A stretch of 7,759 nucleotides of DNA, from positions 1-7,759 of the forward strand of contig JAEVYS010000112.1 of NCBI GenBank assembly GCA_023392635.1, given 5' to 3'. How positions within the stretch are numbered: the stretch's first letter is position 1; the number at the start of each line of letters is the position of its first letter. This DNA is from Actinomycetes bacterium (lineage in GTDB: Bacteria; Actinomycetota; Actinomycetes; Propionibacteriales; Propionibacteriaceae). The notes under the pieces were generated by a model. It was not told where the DNA came from. It saw nothing but the letters and a program-made list of their open reading frames with translations, and did no database searches. A program made the position numbers and the translations under genes. This document shows positions 1 through 5,409 of this stretch, piece after piece.

Positions 1-7
1 CTCAGGC

Positions 8-1117
8 TCAGGGACGTCCCATACTCGCCGCGGCCGGACACCGGAAGGCCGGCGGTGCGGACAGCCCTACCTCGTTGAGGTATCTCACCACGATGGTGAG
101 CGCTTCGCCGAGCGAGGTCTCTGTGTACCGGACCTCGTTCTCACGACAGTGTTGGCGCACCAGCCGCCGCGCCTTGTGCAGGTGCGGACGGGGCATGCTC
201 GGGAAGAGGTGGTGCTCGATCTGGTAGTTCAGCCCACCCATCAGGACGGTCATGAACCAGCCGCCGGACACGTTGCGCGACGTCAGCACCTGCTTGTCCA
301 GGAAGTCGAGACGGACGTCGTGGGCGACGATCGGCATCGCGATGTGGTTCGGCGCGAAGCTCGCACCCATGTAGAAGCCGAAGACCGCCATCTGCACGCC
401 GAGGAAGGCGAATGCCATGCCCAGCGGCAGCAGCCAGAACACCACGCCGAGGTAGGCGGCGAAGCGGACGCCCATCAGGGTCAGTTCGAGCCAGCGGAGT
501 TCGATCTTGCGCCGGGCGAACAGGCCGCGCAGCGAGGCCTGGTGCAGATCGAGGCCGGCCAGCAGGAGCAGCGGGTAGAACAGCCACCCCTGCCGGCGGA
601 TGACCCAGCCCCGCAGGCCGGAGCTCGCGCCTGCGTCCTCCGCGGTGAAGGCCACTGTGCCGAGGTCGATGTCGGGGTCCTTGCCCACCTTGTTGGGGTT
701 GGCGTGGTGGCGGCTGTGCTTGTTCATCCACCACGAGTAGCTGATGCCGACGAAGAAGGTGGCCAGCACCCGTCCGATGTGGTCGTTGGCCCTGCCGGAG
801 GTCAGCACCTGGCGGTGGGACGCCTCGTGGCCGAGGAAGGCGAACTGGGTGAACAGGATGCCGAGGACGGCCGCGATCAGCAGGGTGAACCACGAGTCCC
901 GGAGCAGCACCAGGCCGGTGAACGCACCGGCGGTGGCCGCGACCAGGGCGCCGAAGACGGCGAAGTAGAACCAGCGGGTACGCCCGTTGAGGCCGGCGGC
1001 ACGGACCGCACCCGCCAACTCGGTGAAGCTTCGTGTGCGTCGGGCCAGCTCCGCGCGCACGGCGTCGCCGCGGCGGGCTCTGGCAGGGGACAGATCAGGG
1101 ATGTCGATAACAGACAT
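8..1117 (-). CDS. Membrane fatty acid desaturase (DesA3/linoleoyl-CoA desaturase-like)
   Basis: A 369-residue integral-membrane di-iron desaturase that should introduce a cis double bond into acyl-CoA or lipid-bound acyl chains at the cytoplasmic membrane. All three histidine boxes are present: HEASH (residues 97-101), HSRHH (134-138) and QIEHH (299-303). The glutamine opening the third box is typical of front-end (delta-5/delta-6) desaturases and of the mycobacterial DesA3-type group. There is no N-terminal cytochrome b5 domain, so electrons must come from a separate reductase or ferredoxin, and none is encoded here. Hydrophobic segments lie at about 48-71, 76-96, 178-191 and 212-252. The ATG at 1117 has only a weak purine stretch (AAAAGAG) upstream. 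It lies on the same strand as the metal transporter but 165 bp downstream of it, behind a candidate hairpin and a candidate operator, so it is probably a separate transcription unit. The class is certain; regiospecificity cannot be read from the sequence. Confidence 0.93.
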   Translation of the reverse strand: MSVIDIPDLSPARARRGDAVRAELARRTRSFTELAGAVRAAGLNGRTRWFYFAVFGALVAATAGAFTGLVLLRDSWFTLLIAAVLGILFTQFAFLGHEASHRQVLTSGRANDHIGRVLATFFVGISYSWWMNKHSRHHANPNKVGKDPDIDLGTVAFTAEDAGASSGLRGWVIRRQGWLFYPLLLLAGLDLHQASLRGLFARRKIELRWLELTLMGVRFAAYLGVVFWLLPLGMAFAFLGVQMAVFGFYMGASFAPNHIAMPIVAHDVRLDFLDKQVLTSRNVSGGWFMTVLMGGLNYQIEHHLFPSMPRPHLHKARRLVRQHCRENEVRYTETSLGEALTIVVRYLNEVGLSAPPAFRCPAAASMGRP

Positions 1118-1193
1118 GGAGTCCGCTCTTTTCCAACCGGCTCTTCAAGGAACCCGGATCGGCGACTCCAGAACTGGTGGTTACGAGAGTACT

Positions 1194-1209
1194 TACCCAT
1201 CCGTAGGTA
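1194..1209. promoter_or_regulatory. Candidate operator upstream of the desaturase
   Basis: An interrupted palindrome, TACCCATCCGTAGGTA, has perfect TACC/GGTA outer arms and one further matching A/T pair inside. It lies about 77-92 bp upstream of the desaturase ATG. Its size and symmetry suit a homodimeric regulator such as the TetR-family repressors that often control desaturase genes in actinobacteria. No convincing -35/-10 pair was found around it, so the assignment rests on symmetry and position alone. Confidence 0.33.
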
Positions 1210-1254
1210 TCGGACCACGTCACAGGACCCATGAGTAGTTGTGCCTGCTCGAGA

Positions 1255-1279
1255 TCCAGTGGGACTGGACAGCCGGCTG
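1255..1279 (-). terminator. Candidate hairpin after the ZIP transporter gene
   Basis: Just past the transporter stop codon (reading on the minus strand) is a perfect 10-bp palindrome, CAGCCGGCTG (1270-1279). It is followed by a 6-bp stem with a 3-nt loop, TCCAGT-GGG-ACTGGA (1255-1269). No U-tract follows, which is common for actinobacterial terminators but leaves the call weak. If it works, it would separate the DeoR-ZIP operon from the desaturase. Confidence 0.3.
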
Positions 1280-1282
1280 CGA

Positions 1283-1981
1283 TCACTGCAGCAGCGACAA
1301 CGACATCGCCAGCGCGAACCCCAGAACGGTCGCCAGGCCGGCCTTGCCGGGCGCCTTCTTCTCCGCCCCGGGGATCATCGAGTCGGTGAGCATCACCAGC
1401 AGGGCGCCGGCGGCGAACCCGTTCACCCCGGTCGCCACCGCGTCGGGGAGCACCTCGGCGAGCGCGTAGCCGGCCACCGTGGCGAGGGTGCAGCTCACGG
1501 CGACCACCGACCAGAGCCCGATGATCGACCGCTTCGATCGGCCGCCGTCCTGCATCTCGGCCGCCGAGCCGAGGCCCTCGGGCAGGTTCGACACGAACAC
1601 GCTGCCGAGCAGCGCGATGCTCACACCGGCCCCACCCGCCAGGCCCAGACCCAGCACGAGTTGCTCGGGAATGCCGTCGAGCAGCGCGCCCAGCGCCAGC
1701 GGCAGTCCGCTGGACCCTCCGGAGGCCATCCGCTCCACGCGACGATCCGCAAGGAAGAAGACGACCGCACCGAGGGCGAGCCCGACGCCGATCGGCACCG
1801 GACCGGAGGTACGGATCCCGTCCTCCACCAGTTCGTAGGCAACGCTGGAGATGAGGGCCCCCGCTCCGAAGGCGAGGACGAACCCGACGACGCCGTTGTG
1901 CCAGCGGCGCAGCAGGGCGAGGACGGCGCCCAGTACCACCGACGACGCGGCAAGTGCTCCCCAGCCGAACGCTGCCCACAT
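1283..1981 (-). CDS. ZIP family metal transporter (variant DGIPE/SNLPEG type)
   Basis: A 232-residue polytopic membrane protein resembling ZIP (zinc/iron permease) transporters, which carry divalent metals into the cytoplasm. Hydrophobic helices span the length (about 5-24, 31-50, 62-79, 96-116, 119-136, 153-174, 184-203, 213-231). ZIP landmarks are the AFGAGALISSVAYELVEDG helix (37-55), the TM4 motif DGIPEQ (102-107), the TM5 motif SNLPEG (131-136) and the penultimate-helix motif AGALLVMLTDSMIP (191-204). The histidine that usually opens the TM4 metal motif (HNxPEG) is Asp102 here, and TM5 has Ser-Asn before PEG, so selectivity may differ from classical zinc importers. Its ATG follows the repressor stop codon after 2 nt (TGATCATG), with GGTGG-rich sequence inside the repressor's end as a possible ribosome site. 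This implies translational coupling and shared transcription with the repressor. The metal is unknown. Confidence 0.87.
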   Translation of the reverse strand: MWAAFGWGALAASSVVLGAVLALLRRWHNGVVGFVLAFGAGALISSVAYELVEDGIRTSGPVPIGVGLALGAVVFFLADRRVERMASGGSSGLPLALGALLDGIPEQLVLGLGLAGGAGVSIALLGSVFVSNLPEGLGSAAEMQDGGRSKRSIIGLWSVVAVSCTLATVAGYALAEVLPDAVATGVNGFAAGALLVMLTDSMIPGAEKKAPGKAGLATVLGFALAMSLSLLQ

Positions 1982-1983
1982 GA

Positions 1984-2778
1984 TCAGGCCACCACCACCT
2001 GCACGCCCGCCTTGCGCAGGCGCGCGAGCTCTGCCTCGTCGGCGGACGCGTCGGTGACGAGGACGTCGATCTCGGAGATCTGGGCCATCGTGGCGAAGGC
2101 CGCCCGTCCGATCTTGGAGCCGTCCGCGACGACGATCGTCCGATCCGCCTTGGCGACCATCGCGTGGTTCGTCCTCGCCTCCGTCTCGTCGTAGGTGGTC
2201 ACGCCCTCCGCTGCGGAGACGCCGTCCGCGCCGAGGATCGCCGTGCCGATGCGAGTGACCGCGTTGAACGTACCCTCAGCGAGGACACCCACCAGTTCGA
2301 GCGACTGCGGCCGCAGGATGCCACCGGTCATCACCACCTTCAGGCGCGGGTAGCGGGTGAGCAACGTCGCTGTGGTCAAGGAATTGGTGATCACGGTGAG
2401 GTCGGTGTGCCAGCCGAGTTCCCTGGCCACGCAGGCGCTGGTCGTGCCGCCACTGAACGCCACGGAGTGCCGCTCACGCGGAATCATGAGCGCCGCCGCC
2501 TTCGCGATCCGGTCCTTCGCCGCCTGGAACCGGGTGTCCCGCAACGACACCGGCACCTCCGCCGGCGCGCCGCTCATCCGGGCACCGCCGTGGGTGCGCA
2601 GCAACAGGCCCTGGTCGGCGAGCAGCCCGAGGTCGCGGCGGATCGTGGCGGCCGAGGTGCCGAAGTGCCGGCTGAGCTCGTCGATCGACGCCTCACCACG
2701 CTCGCTCACGACGTCGAGCAGGTCGGCCATCCGACGGGAGCGCTTGCCCGGCCCGCCGAGCTGGGCGACCGGCGACAT
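1984..2778 (-). CDS. DeoR-family transcriptional repressor of sugar metabolism
   Basis: A 264-residue DeoR/GlpR-family regulator of usual family length. The N-terminal winged helix-turn-helix (about 15-67) carries the signature region SIDELSRHFGTSAATIRRDL (31-50) followed by RTHGGAR. The C-terminal ISOCOT-like sensor domain has FSGGTTSACVARELG (108-122), ITNSL (130-134), TGG (151-153), GADGVSAAEGVTT (183-195) and VADGSKIG (218-225), the usual sugar-phosphate pocket elements. It reads divergently from the GH4 gene and is probably its repressor, and probably represses itself. In-frame starts exist at 2817 (ATG), 2793 (GTG) and 2778 (ATG). I chose 2778 because codons between 2817 and 2793 include three consecutive T-ending codons, unlike the gene body, and overlap a good -10 element and palindromes. 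GTG 2793 would sit 6 nt after that -10, so a leaderless GTG start is the main alternative. The inducer is unknown. Confidence 0.92.
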   Translation of the reverse strand: MSPVAQLGGPGKRSRRMADLLDVVSERGEASIDELSRHFGTSAATIRRDLGLLADQGLLLRTHGGARMSGAPAEVPVSLRDTRFQAAKDRIAKAAALMIPRERHSVAFSGGTTSACVARELGWHTDLTVITNSLTTATLLTRYPRLKVVMTGGILRPQSLELVGVLAEGTFNAVTRIGTAILGADGVSAAEGVTTYDETEARTNHAMVAKADRTIVVADGSKIGRAAFATMAQISEIDVLVTDASADEAELARLRKAGVQVVVA

Positions 2779-2795
2779 GGGAGAGGTGGGCACGA

Positions 2796-2813
2796 AATGA
2801 TCATTGCAGCTGC
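2796..2813. promoter_or_regulatory. Two abutting perfect palindromes over the repressor start region
   Basis: The 10-bp palindrome AATGATCATT (2796-2805) is followed directly by the 8-bp palindrome GCAGCTGC (2806-2813). The first overlaps the predicted -10 hexamer of the repressor promoter, so a protein bound here would block transcription of the repressor operon. They would be coding if translation began at 2817, but the T-ending codons argue against that. Function is inferred. Confidence 0.3.
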
Positions 2814-2828
2814 TCATTTGCGCGTCAA
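2800..2828 (-). promoter_or_regulatory. Predicted promoter of the deoR-ZIP operon
   Basis: On the minus strand a -35 hexamer TTGACG (2828-2823, 5 of 6 to TTGACA) is separated by 17 bp from a -10 hexamer AATGAT (2805-2800, 4 of 6 to TATAAT). The predicted transcription start, about 7 nt downstream, falls near 2793, where an in-frame GTG lies. The transcript would therefore be leaderless from GTG 2793, or have a leader of about 15 nt before ATG 2778. This is the best sigma-70-type promoter in the window. Confidence 0.45.
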
Positions 2829-2857
2829 TCCACTCATTCCGTTGCGCAGATTGCGCG
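2818..2857. promoter_or_regulatory. Cluster of three TTGCGC boxes, candidate DeoR operator
   Basis: Between the divergent repressor and GH4 genes TTGCGC occurs three times in the same orientation: TTGCGCG at 2818-2824, TTGCGCA at 2842-2848 and TTGCGCG at 2851-2857. The last two also form an inverted repeat, GCGCA-GAT-TGCGC (2844-2856). The segment CATTCCGTTGCGCAGA (2835-2850) closely resembles CATTTCGGTTGCGCGAA on the minus strand of the second divergent region (5356-5340). Repetition in two promoter regions of one pathway suggests binding sites for the adjacent DeoR regulator. DeoR-family operators are commonly repeated short boxes, which fits but does not prove it. Confidence 0.45.
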
Positions 2858-2871
2858 TCGCTCACGAGAAT
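2842..2871 (+). promoter_or_regulatory. Predicted leaderless promoter of the GH4 gene
   Basis: TTGCGC (2842-2847) lies 18 bp before GAGAAT (2866-2871, 4 of 6 to TATAAT). The GH4 ATG begins 6 nt after that hexamer, where transcription would start, and there is no good Shine-Dalgarno. A leaderless transcript is therefore likely. The -35 match is only 3 of 6, so the hexamer may be an operator or activator box rather than a true -35. Confidence 0.32.
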
Positions 2872-2877
2872 CGACCC

Positions 2878-4191
2878 ATGCCCACCATCGCGTTCATCGG
2901 GGCCGGGAGCGTCGTGTTCACCCGCCAGCTCATCGTCGACCTGCTGCGGTTCGACGACCTCCCGGAGATCACGCTGTCGCTGCACGACATCGACCCTGAC
3001 CGACTCGAGGTGGCGCGCGGCACTGCGGCCAACGTCGCGAAGCAGCTCGGCCGGCCGCTGCAGGTACGCGCCGAGCTCGACCGGCGGGCCGCCCTGGCCG
3101 GGTGCGACTTCGTGGTCAACATGATGCAGGTCGGCGGGATCGACGCGACACGCGTCGACCTGGAGGTGCCCGCACGGTACGGGCTGCTGCAGACCATCGG
3201 GGACACCACTGGCGTCGGGGGCGTCTTCCGGGGGCTGCGGACCTTCCCGGTGCTGTCCGGCCTTGCTGCCGACATGCTCGAGGTGTGCCCGGACGCCTGG
3301 CTGCTGAACTACACCAACCCGATGGCGATGAACATCTGGTGGCTGTCGGTGACCGCGCCCCAGCTGCGGGCGGTCGGGCTGTGCCACAGCGTCTACTGGA
3401 CGGTGCACGACCTGTGCGAGCTGGTCGGCGTCCCGCTGGAGGGCACCACCTACCGGGCCGCCGGGGTGAACCACCAGGCATGGCTCACCGAGTGGAGCCG
3501 GAACGGCGAGGACCTGTACCCCCGCCTGCGGCGCGCGATCGAGGCCGACCCCGAGCTGCGCCGCCGGGTGCGCGTCGAGATCTTCTCGCGGATCGGCTAC
3601 TACCCCACCGAGACCAGTGAGCACTCCGCGGAGTACCTCAGCTGGTTCCTGCGGTCACCCGAGCAGGTCGAGCGGTACCGCCTGCGTCCGCTGGAGTACC
3701 TGGGGATCTCCGAGGACAACGTCCGGGAGTACACCGACGCCCGCGCGACCCTGGCCGCCGGCGGCGACCTGGCACTGCACGACGAGGGCGACGCGGCGGA
3801 GTACGCGCCGCAGGTGATCCACTCGATGCTCACCGGGGCCCAGCGGATGATCCACGCCAACGTCGTGAACCGGGGGCTGATCGACAACCTGCCCGAGGGC
3901 GCCGTCGTCGAGGTCCCGACGCTCGTCGACGCGGGCGGGCTGCACCCACAGGCCTTCGGATGCGTCCCGACGGCTGGGGCGGCACTGAACCGCGACTACC
4001 TGTCGGTGGCCGAACTCACCGTCGAGGCGTTCCGCACCGGCAACCCCTTGCTCGTCCGGCAGGCGGTGCTCGCCGACCCGAACGCGAGTTCCACCCTGAC
4101 CCCCGAGCAGATCTGGGCGCTGTGCGACGAGCTCACCGCCGCCCACGCGTCCTACCTGCCCCGCTCCCTCGGCGGCACCCTCGCCGACTGA
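2878..4191 (+). CDS. melA: GH4 alpha-galactosidase, MelA type (NAD+- and metal-dependent)
   Basis: A 437-residue cytosolic glycoside hydrolase family 4 enzyme, near the length of E. coli MelA (about 451) and similar in motif order throughout. GH4 enzymes oxidise C3 of the sugar with bound NAD+, eliminate the aglycone and reduce again, using a divalent metal, usually Mn2+. The Rossmann motif is FIGAGSVVFTR (6-16). Metal-site residues are Cys169 in GLCHSV and His199 in AGVNHQAW. NYTNPMAM (144-151) and GDT (108-110, possible acid Asp110) are conserved, and the catalytic tyrosine is probably in GYYPTETSEHSAEY (240-253). GLIDNLPEG (333-341) also matches MelA. The CHSV signature after the cysteine is the alpha-galactosidase subtype; phospho-glucosidases carry CDxP or CNxP and alpha-glucosidases CHEV. 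That suits uptake by an ABC transporter rather than a PTS. ATG 2878 places the Rossmann fold at the N-terminus and appears leaderless. Exact substrate remains unproven. Confidence 0.94.
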   Translation: MPTIAFIGAGSVVFTRQLIVDLLRFDDLPEITLSLHDIDPDRLEVARGTAANVAKQLGRPLQVRAELDRRAALAGCDFVVNMMQVGGIDATRVDLEVPARYGLLQTIGDTTGVGGVFRGLRTFPVLSGLAADMLEVCPDAWLLNYTNPMAMNIWWLSVTAPQLRAVGLCHSVYWTVHDLCELVGVPLEGTTYRAAGVNHQAWLTEWSRNGEDLYPRLRRAIEADPELRRRVRVEIFSRIGYYPTETSEHSAEYLSWFLRSPEQVERYRLRPLEYLGISEDNVREYTDARATLAAGGDLALHDEGDAAEYAPQVIHSMLTGAQRMIHANVVNRGLIDNLPEGAVVEVPTLVDAGGLHPQAFGCVPTAGAALNRDYLSVAELTVEAFRTGNPLLVRQAVLADPNASSTLTPEQIWALCDELTAAHASYLPRSLGGTLAD

Positions 4192-4192
4192 A

Positions 4193-4236
4193 TGACCCCC
4201 CGGACCGAATGGGGACCGAATTGGGGACGGGGGTCA
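4193..4236. terminator. Shared terminator hairpin between convergent genes
   Basis: A perfect 8-bp inverted repeat, TGACCCCC (4193-4200) and GGGGGTCA (4229-4236), encloses a 28-nt loop. It fills the 42-nt gap between the GH4 and amidohydrolase genes, and its right arm includes the amidohydrolase stop codon. The loop holds a near-tandem repeat, GGACCGAATGG (4202-4212) and GGACCGAATTGG (4213-4224). Its symmetry and position between converging genes suit a bidirectional terminator. There is no U-tract and the loop is long. Confidence 0.42.
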
Positions 4237-5289
4237 GGAGAGGCCGAGGACCCGCTCGGCGTTCTCGTGGTAGACCTTCGCCAGCAGGTCGGGCGGGAGG
4301 GCGAGGCCGGAGACCGTCCAGCGGCCCTGCGGCGGCACGGCCGAACCGGGCGCGTAGGAGAAGGACTCGTCAGCGGTCTCCAGGAAGCGGAAGTGCAGCC
4401 GGTACTGCTCGTCGTCGGCCGGGTAGATGTCCGTGCCGAACAGCACCCGGTCGGGATGGGCGGCGATGAACGCCGCGGTGCGCCGGGGCTGGCGACCGAG
4501 CTCCGCCATCCGGCCGGCGATGTCGACGCTGTAGTTGGGTGCCCGTTCCACCAGCCGCTCCACCCGGTCGAGGTCCTCGGCGCAACAGCCGAAGTGGGCG
4601 CCCACGAACGTGGTCCCCGGGCAGGCGAGCACGAGCCGCGCGTGCGCGTCCCAGAGGGTGTCGAAGCCGGGATACCGGTCGCGGTCGCCGAACCACCACT
4701 CCGGCACCTGCCCGAGTTCGTCCACCCGCTCGTTCCTTGCGTCCAGCGGCTCGAAGAACGCGATCGGGTCTGCCGTGTGGATCAGCACCGGCAGTCCGAG
4801 CCCACCGGCATGCCCCAGAACCTCGACCACCCTCGGGTCGTCGGGACGCACCAGCGACCCGTCGGCGTCCCGGACGGTGAGGCCGAGGCTCTTCCACACC
4901 TTCACCCCGCGGGCGCCGCGGCGCGCGCAGTCATCGAGCGCGGAGGTCAGGGCTGCCGTGCCACCGGGTTCGGCGAGGAGCGACCAGTCGAGCTGGCAGA
5001 ACGTCAGGAACCGTCCGGGGTGGGCACGGTCCAGGCGGTCCAGGTTCGCCTCGAGCTCGTCCCCGGACATGCCGTCGAGGTTCACGATCGTGCGCACGTG
5101 GCGGGCGTCCATCATGTCCAGCAGTGCCGCGACGTCCGGGGCGATCCAGTCGCCGTCGTCGCTGAGCCAGCGCCCCAGGTGGTTGTGGATGTCGATGCAG
5201 TCGGTCGCCGGCACCGGCACCTCGGTGACGGCGGTGCGCAGCTGGCTGCGCGGTGCCCAGTCGCGCACGAGGAGCTCATCCATCAGCAT
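4234..5289 (-). CDS. Amidohydrolase-superfamily metal-dependent hydrolase (PF04909-like), substrate unknown
   Basis: A 351-residue protein with the metal-site pattern of the amidohydrolase TIM barrel: DIHNH (33-37, giving the HxH pair His35/His37), a lysine in GVKVWK (128-133), His171 in LIHTADP, His232 in VGAHFG and Asp287 in FGTDIYP. These map to successive strand ends. Relatives (Amidohydro_2) include lactonases, decarboxylases and hydrolases, so the reaction cannot be fixed; in a sugar locus a lactonase or deacylase role is a guess. No signal peptide is seen, so it is probably cytosolic. An upstream in-frame GTG at 5325 was rejected because it overlaps the predicted -10. ATG 5289 (MLMDELLVRDW) or ATG 5283 is preferred, and neither has a Shine-Dalgarno sequence. 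It is divergent from the sugar-binding protein gene and converges on the GH4 gene, so it forms a single-gene transcript sharing regulatory DNA with the uptake genes. Confidence 0.9.
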   Translation of the reverse strand: MLMDELLVRDWAPRSQLRTAVTEVPVPATDCIDIHNHLGRWLSDDGDWIAPDVAALLDMMDARHVRTIVNLDGMSGDELEANLDRLDRAHPGRFLTFCQLDWSLLAEPGGTAALTSALDDCARRGARGVKVWKSLGLTVRDADGSLVRPDDPRVVEVLGHAGGLGLPVLIHTADPIAFFEPLDARNERVDELGQVPEWWFGDRDRYPGFDTLWDAHARLVLACPGTTFVGAHFGCCAEDLDRVERLVERAPNYSVDIAGRMAELGRQPRRTAAFIAAHPDRVLFGTDIYPADDEQYRLHFRFLETADESFSYAPGSAVPPQGRWTVSGLALPPDLLAKVYHENAERVLGLS

Positions 5290-5318
5290 GGCTGCATCGT
5301 GGCACCGCGGGCTCGCGA

Positions 5319-5348
5319 ATTGCACGACCTGCTGGCGATTTCGCGCAA
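5319..5348 (-). promoter_or_regulatory. Predicted promoter of the amidohydrolase gene
   Basis: On the minus strand TTGCGC (5348-5343) is followed after 18 bp by TGCAAT (5324-5319, 4 of 6 to TATAAT). Transcription would begin near 5312, giving a leader of about 20 nt before ATG 5289. The spacing and the TTGCGC hexamer are the same as at the GH4 gene. Confidence 0.34.
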
Positions 5349-5379
5349 CCGAAATGCTCAGATCGCGCAGTTCATTGCG
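5338..5379. promoter_or_regulatory. Candidate DeoR operator region between amidohydrolase and binding-protein genes
   Basis: A perfect inverted repeat, ATTTCG-CGCAAC-CGAAAT (5338-5355), contains GTTGCGC on the minus strand (5349-5343). A second weaker repeat follows, GCGCA (5365-5369) and TGCGT (5376-5380) around a 6-nt spacer. Read on the minus strand, the first element CATTTCGGTTGCGCGAA matches CATTCCGTTGCGCAGA of the deoR/GH4 region apart from a 1-nt gap and a few substitutions. The shared element suggests control by the same regulator. Confidence 0.42.
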
Positions 5380-5404
5380 TGAACGCTCACTCCCTCGGGA
5401 TCAT
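5375..5404 (+). promoter_or_regulatory. Predicted promoter of the sugar-binding protein gene
   Basis: TTGCGT (5375-5380) lies 18 bp before GATCAT (5399-5404, 4 of 6 to TATAAT), and the ATG at 5410 begins 5 nt later. This would again give a leaderless or nearly leaderless transcript. The heptamer CGCTCAC occurs in the spacer (5384-5390) and also upstream of the GH4 gene (2859-2865). Evidence is pattern matching only. Confidence 0.3.
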
Positions 5405-5409
5405 GAATC

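Noticed and set aside
149..1234. Long plus-strand open frame opposite the desaturase
   Set aside because: It is antisense to a gene with three intact histidine boxes, and its translation is a His/Gln/Glu/Val-rich, family-less sequence typical of the complement of GC-rich coding DNA.
1118..1282. Riboswitch or small RNA in the 165-bp gap before the desaturase
   Set aside because: Only short palindromes are visible, with no recognisable riboswitch core or terminator/antiterminator pair.
1241..2194. Plus-strand open frame across the ZIP gene and the repressor end
   Set aside because: It is a shadow of two real minus-strand genes, with low-complexity Arg/Gly/His/Glu composition and no recognisable domain.
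2779..3624. Extension of the repressor frame upstream, making a 546-residue protein
   Set aside because: The extra N-terminal part is antisense to the GH4 gene, and the DeoR helix-turn-helix belongs near the N-terminus. No fusion is supported.
5290..5325. GTG 5325 as the amidohydrolase start
   Set aside because: It overlaps the predicted -10 element, lies in the shared regulatory region, and adds residues with no visible homologous feature. ATG 5289 fits better.
4192..5382. 396-residue plus-strand frame directly after the GH4 stop
   Set aside because: It is antisense to the amidohydrolase, whose metal motifs are intact, and its translation has no family features.
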